Below are positions 48,901-60,505 of a stretch of 64,000 nucleotides of DNA, in pieces. Origin of the DNA: Camillea tinctor. Taxonomy: Eukaryota > Ascomycota > Sordariomycetes > Xylariales > Xylariaceae. Where the stretch lies: assembly GCA_022578605.1 (NCBI GenBank), contig MU394051.1, positions 1,762,995 through 1,826,994 on the forward strand, in the 5' to 3' direction. Numbering within the stretch: the stretch's first letter is position 1; every line of letters starts with the position of its first letter. The notes under the pieces are model-generated. The model was given only the letters and a program-made list of their open reading frames with translations, did not search any database and had not been told where the DNA came from. The translations under genes were made by a program, and so were the position numbers.

Positions 48901-49240
48901 CGAGGCGATTTGGAGAGAGCATGAGAATACTGGCGTGCCCCGCTCTGTGCTTTCCGATACTCTCTCCAATGCCATCACCACTCTAGACGAGGAGCTCCAG
49001 AAATCTGACCTGTGGAAAGATGAGAAGATTCGGAAGTCAGTCCTTGCGGACGCTTTGCCCAAATTGCTTCTGGACAAGCTTGGACTAGAGACTATCATTA
49101 GCCGAGTACCCGACTCATACCTTCGGGCTATCTTTGGAAGTTATCTCGCCTCTCGTTTTGTTTACGAGTTTGGTAGCAGCCCAAGCCAATTTGCTTTCTA
49201 TGACTTGTTAGTTAACAATTATCCCCATTTAAACATCTAG
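45922..49240 (+). CDS. GDH2: NAD-specific glutamate dehydrogenase (large GDH, Gdh2 type)
   Basis: Two exons (45922-46237 and 46290-49240; 52-nt intron) encode 1088 residues, in the range of the roughly 115-kDa fungal NAD-GDH rather than the 50-kDa NADP enzyme. It oxidises L-glutamate to 2-oxoglutarate and ammonium, for growth on amino acids. An N-terminal regulatory half (LPPANKLLDKIQNQELSRHP, ISWFYNELGIDDVYFQMET) precedes the catalytic core: FHLRFKDVARGGIRIVKS, YGINARNLFDENYGLASTQQ, KNKDIPEGGSKGVILLD, PDGDLGSNEILLSNEKYTAI, the Rossmann-type segment IVDGSGVLVDPNGIDKEEL, YIVEGANLFITQDAKLRLEE and ANKGGVTSSSLEVLASL. The ATG at 45922 is the first in frame. A second in-frame Met (MAATVNG, 46021) is a possible start. 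The long pyrimidine-rich leader has several upstream ATGs. Confidence 0.95.
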
Positions 49241-49661
49241 AGATAGCTAACAGTGGATACAGTATGTCCAAGCGGATGGCACAGATTCAGTAAGCTGACC
49301 CTTATCGGAGAGCCATTGGCAGGAAAATTGTAGCGATTTGGAGGTGGAGTTACGGGATAGGCGTGGTTGATGTGCAATGAACTATTTCATTCACGATCAT
49401 TAAAAAAAGAAAAAAGTCTTAGCAGGCACTTTATGCTTTTCTACTTCGGCGTTCAGGATGGAGAAAAAAAAAACTAGATTTTTATTATTGTTTTATGGAC
49501 AACGCGGTAATAGCGCGGCAATCTCTTGATTAGAGGAATACTTAGTTAGCTATGGCTAGGAGACCTATAGCAGTCTCTGATATCTAACTTACACAACCTT
49601 TCAAATATTTTTCAAGACGTGTAGAAACCAGGCAGTGACTGCAGGCAATGTATCACGAAGC

Positions 49662-49688
49662 TTTTTTTTTTTTTTTTTTTTTTTTTTT
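49662..49688. repeat. poly-T run of 27
   Basis: Uninterrupted T homopolymer about 420 bp downstream of the GDH stop. It could be the tail of a retroposed transcript, but no flanking body or target duplication was seen. Confidence 0.8.
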
Positions 49689-51350
49689 ACCACAACAAAA
49701 GGTGGCCTAACTACCTCTCAGGCCTGAGGATTTCATGCAGGTTTAACACGTCGAACGAAACGGCATTGATATCAGCGATGCGCCGGCACGTCCAGCATAT
49801 GTTTCTCGTGATGCAACTTTTGTGCGCTTGTTACCTAGGCTGTTGGGTACACTTTAGCAATACCATGTTTTCACTTACCTCAACTTTCCCTCGTTAAACC
49901 TGAGTTTGACTAGTCTCTTGATCCCACTCCTTCCCCTGTGTATCTAGAATTCACACTCCCCTCTTGCCCGTAACTAGAGAGTGAGAACCTCTCCCTCCCA
50001 CCTTAGCGAACGCCTATTGAGATTTACTCGTAATAGTAATAAGTGTAAGTATATAGTTAAAGAATCGACATCAATTTTTAGTTATCCATAGTCTGTGCTT
50101 AGGATAGGCGGCAAGGGAGCGAACTATTCGTGGCATGATAAGACCAGCCGTCTTACGAAAGAGAGACTTGTGCTAGATTAGCGAGCATGCCGTCCTACAT
50201 GCACAAAAGAGTAAGACACATGATTCACGTATTACCCGACTTCCTGTTACTCTAAGACATATTATGACTTCATAGTCGGTTGTTTCGCTTGCTTGCTTGT
50301 TATGTGCCGTGCCACCTTCACTTTGGGTTTCTGGAGCATGGGGGACACAACCTCACCATAATACATCTCGTATCTGCGTCGAGGTTGTATACTGTATATT
50401 CCCGGGTCGAAAATACAATGTGGTACAGATACCTGCGCACGTGTTCGTAGGTAACATGGTGAGCTTTTTGGGGCGGCATATAAGAGAGCGAGTATGCACG
50501 AGTCGCGACTCATTGTAACTCTAAGGAGACTGCTGTGTTACAATCCTGCAGTAAGAAGTATAGTTGGTGCATGACAGCCTCTTTTATCACCCACTTTGAA
50601 CCGGACTAAGCGAGGATATCACAAGCCATCTAGGTCACACTCCCGGTTACATACCTCACGGAGTCTCCCGGCCGTATGCCGTACCTCTTTGAGACCTTTC
50701 TAATATCTCGGAGATAGGAGCCTTTTGCCTGGATGTTATGCCACAGAGACCGTTTGGTGTAATTATACGGCATATAATCAATTTTCATGCATGCTACGGA
50801 GAAAAAAAAAGGTCCGTATTGTACCATTCCGGCTGGGGTATTAAACCAAGCTAGGTAGAACAAAAGAGACCGGAAAGTTGACTTGGCCACGTCATTGCGG
50901 AAAGATATACGCTAGTATCGTGTCCTTGTGGCAAGTATAACCATCGATGCCGGTTCCCGTCTGTAGTATACTGGCCTTTTCTAGGAATTCCGGGTACACG
51001 GACACCAGCGGGACCGAATAGTAGTGGTACTGATGACGAAGAGCGCATCGCGTATACTAGCACAATGATGCTGGGGACTAGCGGCGAGGCAAACCGGAAT
51101 CACAAGAACAATTATACATGAGATGTAACTATTACGGCCTTGGCTAGCCAGGTACTTCATGAGCACCATACACGGGGTAGATGGTTAACGGAGTCTGGTT
51201 CAAAACGGAAGACGCAGGCTGAGTTTTAGTATTATCAGGTCGGGAAGGGGGGAGAGATTATGCCAGGTTTTCTTTTTTCTCTCTCTTCTTTTTCTCGTAC
51301 CATTATGTATCCTCTGATTTTTTATGTATTCAAAAAGTTTTGGCGTGTCG

Positions 51351-51377
51351 GAGGCACTCTAGGTTCTGGAGTGCCTC
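51351..51377. repeat. perfect inverted repeat, 9-bp stem
   Basis: GAGGCACTC and GAGTGCCTC are separated by a 9-nt loop. Isolated, in non-coding DNA, function unknown. Confidence 0.6.
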
Positions 51378-53102
51378 TTGGCCAAGTAGTTTTAAAACCT
51401 CGTGTGTTCGAGCTAACCCCGTTAAATAAAGACTTGTTTACCTAGGTACCTAGGTAGGTAGCCTATTTCAGATGGGATCTCAGATCGATGATTGTCCTTT
51501 TTTTTTTTGTTACGTGTAACTCTTCGGGTGATCCATCAGCGTTGATATACGTTTATGGATAACACTAAACTTTTCTCAACAACATGCCTAGATCGAAATA
51601 TCGGAAGATAATCGGTATGGAAGGGGACTATTGCACTTATACAATCAATGAAGGCAGGTAACATATGCATTTTGCTTCGTGACGTTTGTCATGATCAGCA
51701 GTATAGATCAAATAGATAAGTGAAAATGACTTTATGCAATGGAACAATGGGACAAGACTCATTGATATGGAATGCATCGAGAGAACAGCACTCGTTGGCA
51801 GACAAACAGATGCCTACCTAATTAGTACATATTCTGTAAGCCATGTAGGTTCTGATTGGTCGACTGACGCCCGGTCCTTGGTGGAGGCCGGGAACTCCCG
51901 GCTCCGATGTGTTGGCTCCGCAAGTCTCCGGCTAAAGCTTGACTCCCGTTTGCTTTTTTATCACCTTACCGTGCCCAAGCCTTACAAGGGGCAAGTAGCG
52001 GTGGCTGCATATATCATGTGGCTTCTATGATTCTAGATCACGATAGCCTGTATATATACTTTTATATACCTAGGTATTCTACGCTGTATTGCTTGGGTCC
52101 ATTAAACATCAATAGGGCTCCGATAAGATCACGGCCAGTATGATAATTGGCTAGGAGTATTCTATAAGTCGTTAAATAGTTGAATTCATCACACAAGCTT
52201 GTGAAAGCTTGCAATCTACAAGTATTAGTGGGATTAGGATCCTCGATTTAGAGATTGCATGCGATGGGTTATTTAGGACAACGGCACGGTATTGTTCCCA
52301 TGTTGGGGACGTGTAAACAGAAAAGGCCGATAGGTCCAAGTAAGTGGTGTGGCTAACGCCAGGAGAAATAAATGCCAGTATATCCTGGCTGATCTTATAT
52401 CGCACAGATAGATCGACCGCAAGCCTTCAAGGCTAGGGGCGCAATAGACTTGTTCTTGGCATGCAAGACGATAACATGCTACAATACCATTGACGCCATT
52501 CAACTAAGTGACTCTCTAGTTCAGGTGCTGATGACATTCAACACGGCATAGATTTCAACTTTCCAGTGTTATCTAGGTTGTTTAGATAAATCTTACTGAC
52601 TGTCACCGACGTATTAATCTCACCTAAGATTTGTTACGGCCCAGTTAGGGAGGGGATAGGGGCTAAGCAATATTATATATAATATATAATTAAGGTACAG
52701 TAGGTAACCAGTCAGCCATTGTGCGAAACCTTTCCCTTGGCTCAGTTAGTTGCTCCAAACCAATGGTGACAGGATTGTAATTTTTCAATGTCATGTTCAA
52801 TTGAGCATCTGAAGGGGAACTAGACAGCAACTATGAAATAATATTTATTTTGTTCAAGTATATATGTATCTTGAAATTGTTTTTGTGTAGAAGTGAATCA
52901 TTGGGGGATTAGAAAAGATACATGAAGGTTTTACTACCAATAATTATCGCGTATTATACCACTAAAGTAAGAAACCCGTCGACACTTCCACACGCGTTTG
53001 CTCATATATCATACCTGGGAGTATAGCCCTCTCTTTTACCTCAGACCTTAGCATCACATGACCTTTTCAACTCCTGCGTACTGAAATTCGTGAATGTGAT
53101 AT

Positions 53103-54732
53103 CTAGGGGCACCACATCTGAACTTCGACATTCTGAAGCTTATCGAGGATGCTGAAGTCCATGCCGACTTGTTTGAAGGCGACCACAATCATGTCGAACG
53201 TCTCCAGGTTATCCTTGTCCCAATGATCCATGTCTAGACGCGGAACTTGGGGAATTGCCGATTGCTCGACAAGCGCGTCGGCAAACATGACCTCGACGCG
53301 GCCAGAGTCCACAAGCGTCTGGATAAGTTTGAGACCTGGGGAATTGCTCATTGTTGACTGACTGGCCTTGAAGCTGACACCTACAACTAGCACTCGAGGC
53401 TGAGGAATGGTAGGGTAAACTATGTTGGTGGAATTTGTGATAGGGGTAAAAGCATTTGATATCGCATCCCCTGATTCCATTATGATGTGCCCATCAACAA
53501 GGTTTTCCGAGTCATTGTCTTCACATGGGCCCACCTCGTCGGCTGACATGTCAATGGCCGAGTCATTCTTGGTGAGGAATGGGCGAGAAGAGGTCTTATG
53601 GCTCTGTAAGACCTTCTCGAAAAGAGAGTCTATCATTCGCTGCCCGATATCAGCCGGTCTCTGCCACATCTTTTCAGTGGCTGCTTGTAAAAGCGGAAAC
53701 GAGCTATTCGAGAGTAAATAGTAGGGATTAACAGGGATGCAGTGTCCTCCGACACCGAGGCCTGGGCTGAATGGTAGGTAGCCAAAGGGTTTCGAAGCTG
53801 CCGCCCTGCAGACTTCGTAGGGATCGATGCCATGCTCAATACAAGCGTCTGCCATTTCGTTGGCGTATGCAATACAGATCATCCGTTGGCAATTCTCATA
53901 TAGTTTTGTCATCTCGGCCGTCTCTGGGTTCGCTACAGGGATTATCGAATCAAAGACGCGTGAGTACAGGCGAGTAATAGCGTCAAGTGAGCCTGGAACG
54001 ATATCGTCCAGGCCGGACACGATCTTTGGTATGGCTCTCATCGGTGGTTCTGTTCGTCCCGGATCTACCCTCTTTGTGTTTGGTCAGCAGTTGCTAAATT
54101 CATCCCAAAATATGCAAACGTACCTCTGGCGACATGCCTGCGAAAAATCCACACTTCTTAGCCAGTGGTCCTACTAGCTGTCTCGTCATACCGACAGCTA
54201 CTGAGCTCTCTATCACAATGGTTGCTCCACTCCGCGCATATTTCGCAACAGTTGTGAGTGCACTCTCAACATAAGAGGTATTGACCGTCTGATCAGCCTG
54301 GAGAAGAGTTGGTACCGAGATTAGAAAATGGGTTGCCTTAGTGAGCTCCCGCGGATCGAGAGTAAACTGTATATGGCTTTCTCTTTTTCCATGTTCTTGC
54401 TCAACTTTCTGTAGTTGCTTCTCGGAGACATCGAAACCAATAACATGGTATCGGTTCGAGAAGGACCCGATAAGATGTGTGCCCACATAGCCACATCCGA
54501 TTACAGCTACTAGAGGCTCCTCGTTCTGGTCGACCTTAGTAGTGTCTAATAGTCTTAAATTTCTGGCACCATCTGAGTCTCGGATGCAGCTAATAGAAGG
54601 CGTCACTGGAGGTGTGATCTGTTGCCTAAGCTCTCTGTGCTGCTTGAGCACGTCTGTGGCCACATGTATCACCGGAATCTGAGAGTGAACACGGGCTGCT
54701 GGAATGATGCCATTCAGTACCATGGAAGCCAT
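53103..54732 (-). CDS. nucleotide-sugar dehydrogenase (UDP-glucose / UDP-ManNAc dehydrogenase family)
   Basis: Two exons (54124-54732 and 53103-54071; 52-nt intron) encode 525 residues. The family oxidises C6 of a UDP-sugar to a UDP-uronic acid in two NAD-dependent steps. An NAD-binding start, VAVIGCGYVGTHLIGSF (glycines 79, 81, 84), is followed by FLISVPTLLQAD, TIVIESSVAVGMTR and FFAGMSPERVDPGRTEPPM. A central TAEMTKLYENCQRM (Lys near 259) and FSPGLGVGGHCIPVNPYYLL with the catalytic Cys near 314 follow, then the C-terminal domain VLVVGVSFKASQSTMSNSPG. The VDPGR and GGHCIPVNPYYL wording is closer to bacterial WecC/TviB-type UDP-HexNAc dehydrogenases than to canonical Ugd, so the substrate is uncertain. 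An acidic, Ser/Asn-rich insert (about 365-427) separates the central and C-terminal domains. It is divergent from the GT2 gene. Confidence 0.88.
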
Positions 54733-56684
54733 ATTCTAAGGGTTATAAGATGAAATTCTTGAGGTTGTATACCCTGAAGATAGGGAAGTCTTAACAAAAA
54801 CAAGTAAAACGGGAGAATGGGTATGAGATAAAAGGTCAAGACTGAGGCATGTACGGAATTCAATCCCTAGGTTGATGTCTCTAGTCCAAACTCTGGGACA
54901 AGAAACTCTTGGGGGTTTTTAAATTCGTGAACGTCTAGTAACTATACAGTAGAGTCCCCATACTAAATTATCATAGCCTGAAAGATGCTGCTCCATAATC
55001 TGAGCCGTCACTTGTCTTGTCTCACTTTACCCATCCGAACACACAGTATTGATCTCTTCTTTACCCAGAGCCATGTGGCTTAACATATTGTCATTTCCGT
55101 ATAACAAGAGACACGATGCCGATTCATAATGACGTGCTAGATACAGTACATGCAGGTACAGAAGCTATCTCGAAGTACATTAAGGGGCTCAACACGTTCT
55201 CCTCATTCAACAGCTACAGCGGGTAGTAAGGCCCACTAGCTCTCGTAACAGCCTCAACCCGTCGTTATACATACGCAAGCCCCTCAGATGCCAAGGGGAG
55301 AAAACATCGTGCTCCTGCTTGGCTGGCTCTAAATGGCTATCGGCGAGAGCACAGATCTGATCCCCGAATGCTAGGACCCGAAGCAAGATGTATTGCATGC
55401 AGGAGTTCTCAACATATGCGAATAAGCTCAATTCAATTTACGTACTTGAATCGTGATTTACGAGTGCTCATTCCTGAGAAGCCTGTTTACTCTGGAAGCT
55501 GATGTGATGTACTTGATGATACTAGCTTCGAAATATCGTTGGGTATCAAGCCACTCATCATCACTCCTAAATACTTGACAAGGTTCTCCTCTCAATACGA
55601 GAATAGAGAGCACTCGAGTGGTCAAGAGTATGTCGAGTAAAAAGCCATTACTAGCTTCACCTTTTGTATCAAAAGGCGTATGTTGCACCATTGTGACCCA
55701 AGTCTAGTTTAAGCTGAAGATCCAGTCTCGGCGAATTTTAGAGCACATGGATCTTCATTCTGTGGCGCCGTCAAAGTTGCTCTCCTGTCAAGTAACAAGG
55801 CTGTCGATGTAGGTGATATCCAATCACGGCACATAAACGATTACTAGCACACGGCTGAGAATCTATCTTGCAGCCACTGCACGATACCATTGATGGCTGC
55901 TTAATCAATATTTCCCGATTAGATTCCGACTCTGTTGATCCTTGTTGGAAATGAGTTTTCGTCGGAGTGTTCTGTTGCTGTTACCTGACTCGAGGTTCGT
56001 CGAGTAAAAGAAGGCCAAGATATCTCGGACCACTAAACCACAACCACATTGTTCCTCACCTGCTGCAAGGCGTTCAGCCTGCCTTAGAAGCGGATATCCC
56101 GTCAATAGTGTTCAAGTAGTTGAGACATCATTTTGTTTTAATGAAGTAAAAAAAAAATAAAAATTTTCTTTATCGAAGCTGTTAGATATTGCAAAAGGGG
56201 CTGCTGTTTCAGTTTCTAGAGCGCATGGCCGCAAGAAAAATATCAGCCTTTGCCTTATGGGTTCTTCTTCTTAATACCCTCCTTTCTCGAATAATTTGTG
56301 GAAGAAAATCTAGTTTGTATCAACCAAATACGTGCTATCACCCACCACCCCAATGGCATTCTTTACACTTGCTTAAAATCTTTAATTCGTATCATTCGCT
56401 CAACCATATGTTCATGTGCTGCCAAATACGCTCTTTATTTGTTATTATATTCTATCCTACCAGTTGACTATAGTGTCATAGTCGACTTGCAGCCACCCCC
56501 TTCCTATTATTATTCCATTCTTTCTCTCAAATACTACACTACACTTTAGAGTGTTGCTACACTTATATGCTATAGCAATCCTTCCTAATAATAAACAACT
56601 TTGGAAAACGATATAGTTCAGCTTTGCTCTAGGCTGTGCCTTGGTATTAAGGACATTGGAAGCTACATATATTAGACTTTTGCT
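54733..56684. other. divergent region between the dehydrogenase and the GT2
   Basis: About 2 kb presumably holding both promoters. The minus strand has three short, non-repetitive frames (55207-55431, 55458-55691, 55905-56105), the first two listed below. Confidence 0.5.
55207..55691 (-). other. possible small gene, function unknown
   Basis: An ATG at 55691 opens a 77-codon frame (MVQHTPFDTKGEASNGFLLD, TTRVLSILVLRGEPCQVFRS, DDEWLDTQRYFEASI). A second frame just downstream reads FAYVENSCMQYILLRVLAFG and ends RLLRELVGLTTRCSC. A phase-2 donor near 55520 and an acceptor near 55430 could join them, but the signals are weak. Both halves have ordinary, non-repetitive protein composition. No family is recognised. 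Its place between two putative polysaccharide genes makes it worth testing. Confidence 0.3.
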
Positions 56685-58967
56685 ATGGGTTCACCTAATG
56701 GCTTCCAAGGTGACCGCAATGTTGGTCTACATTCTGTGGTAAGTACTCTTCACCCAAATACTATCATATGCTTATTTCCTTAACTACCTAGATTGAAGAA
56801 AACCCGTTCAATGATGATGCAAGAGAAGAATATGGAGATACGTCTTCAGAGAGCCTACCTAGGCCTTCCCACAGATGGCCTTCAGTACCATCGACGTCTG
56901 TCCGACCAAGCCCAGGACATATAAGACCACCACCCCCGCCTCCACGCCGGCAAAGCGTTAGGCGTATATCGGCACCATCTACAAATGATGATGAAATATG
57001 CCCAGCACCGCCTATTACAAGTGTAATTCAGGCTCAGCCATCAGTTGGTGAAAAGATTGAAGCTCAGTCTGTGGGAGCAGTTGACCCCAAGCTCATCCAG
57101 AAGGGCAAGAGAAAAGTAAAAGCACATAAGTATATGTTGAATACTTTCATAGTTTCTGTCAAGTGAGTAACACAAATCCCCCTTTTCTTTTCTAAAAGGT
57201 GAAATACCTAACCTATTCGTAGTGTCGTATTGATCTTTTCGACCTGGTTTTGGCCTAAATTCTACTATATCTATCTGCCATTCATATCGCTTCCACTGGC
57301 ATTGAACTGCATTATGATTTTCAATATCATTGTCTGGCAGCTGAAGAACCTCATCTGGAAGCCCAAGAAAGTAGTTCCACAACAGCCAGAAACCATGGTT
57401 CTTCTCATGCCGTGTTACAATGAGACGCGAGAAGAATGCACCAAGTCGCTTGATTCTCTCGTTAATCAAACACATATCGATCAACACCAGAAGGCCATCT
57501 TGGTTGTCTGTGATGGTAAAGTTCGGGGCCCGGGCATGGAGAAAACCACAGCGCAATACCTCAACGAGGATATTTTCGTCGATAGCGTTGAGCGCAGGAC
57601 AATACGCTCTGCGTACATAGCGTGGGACGGCCAGTCCATGGACGTGGAGATCAATCGAGGCACTTACAAGGGCGTGCCGTTCTTCTGCATCGTCAAGCAG
57701 CAGAACCAGGGCAAGCGAGACAGCTTAATTGTGAGCCGCTCGTTCTTGCACAACTTCAACAAGCGCGCTGAGCGGCCAAAAGTCATTTTCAGACCCGAGT
57801 TCTTCACAACCGTCTCGGACTGGCTGGTACGTGATGCGGGGATCGAGCGTGTCGACATCCTCATCGGCATGGACGCCGACACGGTGTTCGCACCCGACTG
57901 CATCAGCAACCTGGTCGCAGAGTCGCACTACCCTAACACCGTCGGTGTCTGCGGTTATGTGTCTGTTGATTTCTCGAGCGGGAACTGGAACCTCTGGTCT
58001 GTTTACCAGTCGGCCGAGTACACCATCGCACAAGCATTACGTCGGCTGCACCAAAGTGTGGTTACCCACAAGGTCTCCTGCCTGCCCGGCTGCTGCCAGC
58101 TCCTTCGCGTCTGCGAGGAGACGTGCGGCGACCGCGTTCTCATCCAGGGGTTCGGGTACCACCCGGCGCCGACTGATGGGCTAATCAAGCGCATCCGAGC
58201 CACGGCGTCCGAGGATCGCAATCATGTCTGCTTAATGCTGATGGGCTCGCCTCATGTCCAGACACGCCAGGCCTTGAGAGCCTATGCGTACACCGACGTG
58301 CCGCGCTCGCTGTCTGTGTTTCTCAGCCAACGACGCCGGTGGACTCTCGGCGCTACGGGTAACGACTTGATGTTGCTGCTCTATGCACCCCTGTTTCGTT
58401 TCAACATCTGGGAGCGGATAGTCGCGCTTTCGAATGTGTTGACTTGGTGTTTGAACGCTTTTGTTATCGCCAGTCTAGCTAGCATGGTATATGCCTTTAT
58501 GCGTAAGTGTCTTCCCAGCTTCTTCTCTCCCTAGAACCAACGCCGCTAACTTCTCCCCTTCAGACCAACCTCTCTGGATCATCATGGTCTTTGCTTCCGT
58601 CATGATCGTCCCGCTGTCCTACTACATTAGTATATCAATATGGATGCCCCGTAGTTGGCTAGAGCGCTTTCAGTACCTCCTCGGCTTGTGCATCTTCACC
58701 ATCTGCGGGCCATTCATCAACATCGGCGTGACTTTCTATGCCTGCTTCCATATGGACAGCTTCGGCTGGGGCAAGACACGCCAGGTCGTCGCTGAGGAGC
58801 CCGAAGTGGCTGAACCAAAAGAAAAGGTAGAACATCCTGCCGCTGCAGCATCCTCTACAGGAACACCTGGCGTGCCAGACCTAGAAAATCAGATCGGTGG
58901 GTTGAGGACACCCTTCACGGTTCCGGACCCTTTGCCTAGGAATGTGGGTAGACAGTACGGTTCTTGA
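56685..58967 (+). CDS. chitin-synthase-like family-2 glycosyltransferase (processive, membrane)
   Basis: Four exons (56685-56738, 56792-57162, 57223-58502, 58564-58967) encode 702 residues. A disordered Pro/Ser-rich N-terminus (about 1-130) precedes two membrane helices (about 143-190), the catalytic domain and a C-terminal cluster of helices (from about 530). Processive GT2/chitin synthase motifs are present: VLLMPCYNET, VKQQNQGKRDS, the metal-binding DAD at about 359-361 (IGMDADTVFAPD), VSCLPGCCQLLR at about 426-437, the catalytic EDR near 472-474 and QRRRW at 511-515. The tail has FGWGKTRQVVAEEP, as in chitin synthases and related enzymes. It is shorter than class I-III chitin synthases and has no myosin domain, so it belongs to the fungal chitin-synthase-like/hyaluronan-synthase-like group. 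The donor is probably a UDP-sugar; the polymer is unknown. The neighbouring dehydrogenase suggests uronic acid. Confidence 0.88.
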
Positions 58968-60028
58968 GGGGCGGTTCCTAGACCCGCTCCCTTTCCGGGC
59001 CCTTGTTTTTAGTTCCCCTAGGTTCGGGTTATATCTCATTCCTAGTAATTCTTTTAGTGGTGGATATCCTGTCAGCATGTGGAGGCCGCATCGATCTTAA
59101 GAGTCTTGTTATTGCAGGTTCTTCTTCTTTTCCGCAACTCTTGTTTCTTCCCCCCTTCGTTTATTATGATGCTGTTAGGGGGTATAGGCAAGACTGCAGC
59201 AAAATAACGAGTAACGTCGCGAGAAGTTAACTCGTTAATGTTGATTCTATATATTAATACGTATAATATCATGACTGCTCTCAGAGAAGAGTCAGTAATA
59301 GTATAAATACATAAACAAAGCTAGGATTGCAGATTTATTGTACCTATAGAGGGACATGAGAAGCTGTTATGTCTAATAGAGTGAAGTGAAGACTCTGATG
59401 TAAGTGAGCTAGTCTATATGGAGGAAAAAGTAGAAGCTAGCAAAGGATCGGGGTTAGTTATATAGAGCACTATTGTTTAGTCACACTGTCTAAACCACGG
59501 CGTATTGACTATAAGTATCATAACTCTTAATAGATAAAATAAAAGAACTCATCTAACAAGAAACTCCAAGTTATTCAGATATCAAATCCCACAATACTCT
59601 TATGAAACAAGATGATAACCTTACATATAAAAAGGCATACCTAATGTGATAACGACATAGGTTAGTTATGATACTCTGAATATCGTCATCGTCTTATTAT
59701 CATCAGTTTCGGGAAATCGTTAGTCAAGCTTCGACTAGGTTGACCGGAAGACTCTTCCTAGCTCGTCATCAACGAGCATTGTATACGATGAACAAGACGA
59801 TGATCTCACTTAACCTCTAAACCAATTACATGACCTGCTTCTTGGTATCCGGCAATTGCAAGCCTTGAGTTTCACTACTCTTACCTATTTCCAGAGGCCT
59901 TTCAGGCGCTGATTGGAGCGCATAAAGCATAGCGGGCGGTCCCTCGCTCTTCGGCACTATAAACCGGCTAACTAGCCTCTCAACTTCTTTCCTAACCTCC
60001 GAAGCCCTTGCCCCTATCCCTGCTAAAG
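58968..60028. other. AT-rich intergenic region with an orphan coding-like end
   Basis: Apart from the orphan frame at 59826-60041, no gene is seen. AT-rich, with no clear repeat. Confidence 0.45.
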
Positions 60029-60041
60029 TACGGTTGACCAT
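59826..60041 (-). pseudogene. orphan C-terminal coding fragment abutting a MITE
   Basis: The minus frame ends at TAA (59826) and reads back through LPDTKKQVM, PPAMLYALQSAPERPLEIG and SEVRKEVERLVSRFIVPKS before entering the MITE terminal repeat, where its only ATG (60041) lies. The amphipathic, non-repetitive sequence looks like the last exon of a former gene. On the other side of the element no matching upstream exon was found before the MFS promoter. The family is not recognised. The ATG supplied by the repeat could be fortuitous. Confidence 0.35.
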
Positions 60042-60344
60042 AGCGCATTGTTGGAAAAAACTATTTTTTTCATTAAGTTGACCCCTAACGTGAAAGTATT
60101 ATGCAAATATACCATATAAGTATGCATATAAACGAGAAACATATAAGCTTAACGAAAAGCTAAATATTTTAGTCGGCGCACTATTAGCAACTAATATCTT
60201 TTTTTTTTGAAGTTAGCGACTATAATATTTTATAATGTTGGCAACCAAGTTAAGAACAAAAAATTTTTTAAAAAATTTTTTTTATTTTTTTTTTTACCTT
60301 AGTAGTTTTATTGCTAATAATGAAATATTTATAATTGCTAACTT

Positions 60345-60378
<34 letters not shown>

Positions 60379-60505
60379 GTTGCTAATAGCTATAATATTA
60401 TAATATCGACTTTATGTATTTAAAGAAAGTAGAAAAATAAAGATATGGGGTATGCCTAGTTATAGAAAATGGGTTTTTTCCAACAATGCGCTATGGTCAA
60501 CCGTA
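60029..60505. mobile_element. MITE, about 475 bp, with about 33-bp terminal inverted repeats
   Basis: The left end TACGGTTGACCATAGCGCAT continues to TTGTTGGAAAAAAC, and the exact inverted copy of all 33 bases ends at 60505. The interior is very AT-rich with long A and T runs and no coding capacity. If the outermost TA on each side is a target duplication, this is a Tc1/mariner-type non-autonomous element. CTAAAG occurs directly on both flanks (60023-60028 and 60506-60511), so a 6-bp duplication cannot be excluded. A second, related copy begins at 63661. Confidence 0.88.

Larger units (their letters stand above)
49241..53102. other. 3.9-kb gene-poor region
   Basis: Follows GDH. It contains a 27-T run, a perfect 9-bp hairpin, a palindromic CCTAGGTACCTAGGTAGGTA motif at 51441-51460, a GCCGGG/CCCGGC hairpin near 51886-51901 and an AT palindrome near 52670-52690. 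No supportable gene. Confidence 0.5.

Noticed and set aside
50630..51063. Minus-strand frames in the 3.9-kb gap
   Set aside because: No motif, frames disagree, and neither codon bias nor splice signals support a gene.
60235..60423. 62-codon plus-strand frame inside the MITE
   Set aside because: Consists of poly-Phe and poly-Lys from A/T homopolymers; not a transposase.
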